Origin: Nitrospirae bacterium CG2_30_53_67 | GTDB lineage: Bacteria; CG2-30-53-67 | Length of the DNA: 6,727 nucleotides | Assembly (NCBI GenBank): GCA_001873285.1 | Contig: MNYV01000097.1 | Location: forward strand, 1-6,727 | Direction: 5' to 3' | Shown: one piece after another, positions 5,688-6,727 of the stretch | Numbering within the stretch: the stretch's first letter is position 1 | Layout of the letters: each line of letters opens with the position of its first letter | The notes under the pieces: generated by a model | Seen by the model: only the letters and a program-made list of their open reading frames with translations | Databases searched by the model: none | What the model was told of the DNA's origin: nothing | Program-made: the position numbers and the translations under genes

Positions 5688-6196
5688 TGATTTCCCCCGC
5701 TGGGACAGGATATAGGGCAGAGCCTTCCCGAGTTTTCGGTCTCCCTTCCATGATTGAGATTCCTCACCGTCTGATCGAGAAGATCCTCATGCATGCAGGA
5801 GAGCGTCATCCTGATGAATGCTGCGGGATCCTCATCGGGCGGGTACAGGGAGCGGAAGGAGTGAAAAGAGCGGAGGAAGTCCGGAGGACCGAGAACGCAG
5901 AAATCCACGGGCGGGATTCCTATCTGATCCATGGGCGGGAATTCCTAAGCGCAGACCGGGCCGCCCGAAGCCGGGGCCTGGAAATCATCGGGTTTTATCA
6001 CTCCCATCCCGGGTGCCCCTCAATTCCGTCGGAGAGGGACCATGCCCGGGCATGGCAGGGATACAGCTATCTGATCGTCTCTCTCAGGGAAAATGGAATG
6101 CCGGAATGCCGTTCCTGGGCCCTGGATGCGGATGGACGGCGGTTGAGAGAAGAAGAGATACGGGAAATTTTTGAAGACGGTTCAGGCGGCAAATGA
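5687..6196 (+). CDS. JAMM/MPN (M67-family) metallopeptidase, Mec-like
   Basis: A zinc peptidase of the JAB1/MPN fold, 169 residues from this start. The full JAMM signature is present: E44 in DECCGILIG, H105-S-H107 in YHSHPG, then S115 and D118 with the exact H-x7-S-x2-D spacing. Mycobacterial Mec removes newly made cysteine from the C-terminus of CysO, and HcyD does the same for homocysteine in Wolinella; this protein fits that role. ATG 5687 overlaps the stop of the E1-like gene by one base and has GGGTGA upstream. It adds about 21 residues (SPAGTGYRAEP...) not typical of the family. The ATG at 5750 (MIEIPHRLIEKIL) gives the usual family start but has a weak ribosome site. Which is used is unsettled. 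Its stop overlaps the DsrE start by four bases. Confidence 0.93.
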   Translation: MISPAGTGYRAEPSRVFGLPSMIEIPHRLIEKILMHAGERHPDECCGILIGRVQGAEGVKRAEEVRRTENAEIHGRDSYLIHGREFLSADRAARSRGLEIIGFYHSHPGCPSIPSERDHARAWQGYSYLIVSLRENGMPECRSWALDADGRRLREEEIREIFEDGSGGK

Positions 6197-6519
6197 GCGA
6201 GAAAAAACAAGACAGGTCCAGGATCTGTATCCTGGTGGCCAGCAGCCCGGAAAGCGAGAATACCCGCACGCTCTTCAAGATCACCGAAGCGGCGGTTGCC
6301 ATGGGGCATCAGGTGGAAATCTTCCTGATGAGCGACGGCGTTTATCATATTCTTCATCATAATTTTTCGAATCTCATTGCGAAAGGGGCGGAAGTGGCCC
6401 TGTGTGCCTATGATGCCATGGAAAGAGGTCTCGATAAAAAAACCGGAATCCACTTCGGCAGCTACTATGATCTGGCCGTGATGGTTGCAAAGGCCGATGG
6501 TTTTCTGGCCCTGACCTGA
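6193..6519 (+). CDS. DsrE-family sulfur-relay protein
   Basis: A 108-residue protein of the DsrE/TusD-like fold, small proteins that pass persulfide sulfur between partners in the cytoplasm. It has the first strand ICILVASSPES, the helix TLFKITEAAVAMGHQVEIFLMSDGVY, and C71 in VALCAYDAMERG, the place of the active cysteine in DsrE and TusD. It ends in AKADGFLALT, a normal family end, so it is not truncated by the palindrome that starts 7 bases later. ATG 6193 overlaps the protease stop as ATGA, indicating translational coupling. The adenylating enzyme has no rhodanese domain and no other sulfurtransferase is in view, so I infer it may deliver sulfur to the carrier. A role in a separate Dsr/Tus-type relay with the next gene is also possible. 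Confidence 0.88.
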   Translation: MSEKKQDRSRICILVASSPESENTRTLFKITEAAVAMGHQVEIFLMSDGVYHILHHNFSNLIAKGAEVALCAYDAMERGLDKKTGIHFGSYYDLAVMVAKADGFLALT

Positions 6520-6525
6520 CTAAGC

Positions 6526-6683
6526 GGCCCTATTCGTAAATACGGTGGCATTCGAGTGCCGCAGGGCGGCCTTCTCTCCGTTCCGCTCCTTGCGGTGTAC
6601 CAGAGGGGTACGCCTCAGTCGCGCGCGGGGATGAGACCGCCCTGCGACCCTCTCGGTACGTCACCATATTTACGAACAGGGCC
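6526..6683. mobile_element. 158-bp MITE-like nested palindrome
   Basis: The outer arms 6526-6547 and 6662-6683 are reverse complements at 20 of 22 positions (GGCCCTATTCGTAAATACGG at the left). Inside them CGCAGGGCGG (6560-6569) pairs perfectly with 6637-6646. At the centre GGTGTACC (6594-6601) pairs with GGTACGCC (6607-6614) around a five-base loop. No gene is inside and I see no clear target-site duplication. The layout suggests a non-autonomous mobile element or a strongly folding intergenic RNA that could damp transcription into the next gene. Confidence 0.7.
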
Positions 6684-6698
6684 ACCAAGGGGGATAAT

Positions 6699-6727
6699 GT
6701 GAAGAAAGTGACCACTGTGATCAGGCG
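6699..6727 (+). CDS. Start of a further gene, cut by the window edge
   Basis: GTG 6699 opens a frame reading VKKVTTVIR (initiator read as Met) to the window end. A good ribosome site, AAGGGGG (6687-6693), lies 5 bases before it, just after the palindrome. A charged start running into a hydrophobic first strand is common in DsrE/DsrF/TusC-like proteins, which would fit the neighbour, but nine codons are too few to name it. Confidence 0.45.

Noticed and set aside
6180-6196. JAMM protease ends in GSGGK, close to a ubiquitin-like diglycine tail
   Set aside because: The protein is a peptidase, not a beta-grasp fold, and the diglycine is not terminal. The real carrier tail is at 4044.
6530-6715. 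Antisense reading frame across the right-hand palindrome
   Set aside because: It merely spans the inverted-repeat element and has no recognisable protein features.

Overview
The window carries a one-directional (+ strand) gene cluster that looks like a carrier-protein-dependent sulfur amino-acid assimilation system. It runs from an Rrf2-type regulator at 1986 to a DsrE-family protein ending at 6519. A likely next gene starts just before the right edge. The gene families and the moderately high GC suggest an anaerobic, sulfur-metabolising bacterium of the Desulfobacterota or Nitrospirota type. So do the blocks of TTGAACCC/GGGTCAAGG-type short repeats between genes. That placement is an inference from gene content, not from a marker gene.

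Left part (1-1985). A repeat block (1-104) is followed by an intact nitroreductase-family flavoprotein (217-786). Next comes a decayed AAA-ATPase/DUF4143 gene (857-1623) that lacks its Walker A end, has lost its middle and changes frame. A 362-base gene-free stretch (1624-1985) holds two inverted repeats, one of them a REP/MITE-like palindrome at 1710-1803. It ends in a clear promoter followed by a 9-9-9 palindrome that looks like an Rrf2-family operator.

Central and right part (1986-6519). In order: an IscR-like Rrf2 regulator with four cysteines; a threonine-synthase-family PLP enzyme with an N-terminal zinc ribbon; a CysO/MoaD/ThiS-type ubiquitin-fold sulfur carrier ending in Gly-Gly; a stand-alone NIL-domain protein; a 347-base repeat island; a second, paralogous NIL-domain protein; a MoeB/ThiF/HesA E1-like adenylyltransferase; a JAMM (M67) metallopeptidase; and a DsrE-family sulfur-relay protein. 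Several genes overlap or nearly touch (4044/4046, 5687, 6193-6196), as in a translationally coupled operon.

Proposed logic. The E1-like enzyme adenylates the C-terminal glycine of the carrier, and a sulfur relay (perhaps the DsrE protein) turns it into a thiocarboxylate. The PLP enzyme uses that sulfur to replace a phosphate on an amino-acid substrate, and the JAMM protease clips the amino acid off the carrier. This matches the known Mycobacterium CysM-CysO-Mec cysteine route and the Wolinella HcyS/HcyD/HcyF homocysteine route. Here, however, the PLP enzyme is a threonine-synthase relative, whose natural substrate is O-phosphohomoserine. With two NIL proteins (a domain linked to homocysteine synthesis in anaerobes), this points to homocysteine made from O-phosphohomoserine. 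That is a hypothesis; an ordinary threonine synthase next to sulfur genes is not excluded. A 158-bp palindromic element (6526-6683) separates the DsrE gene from the next one.
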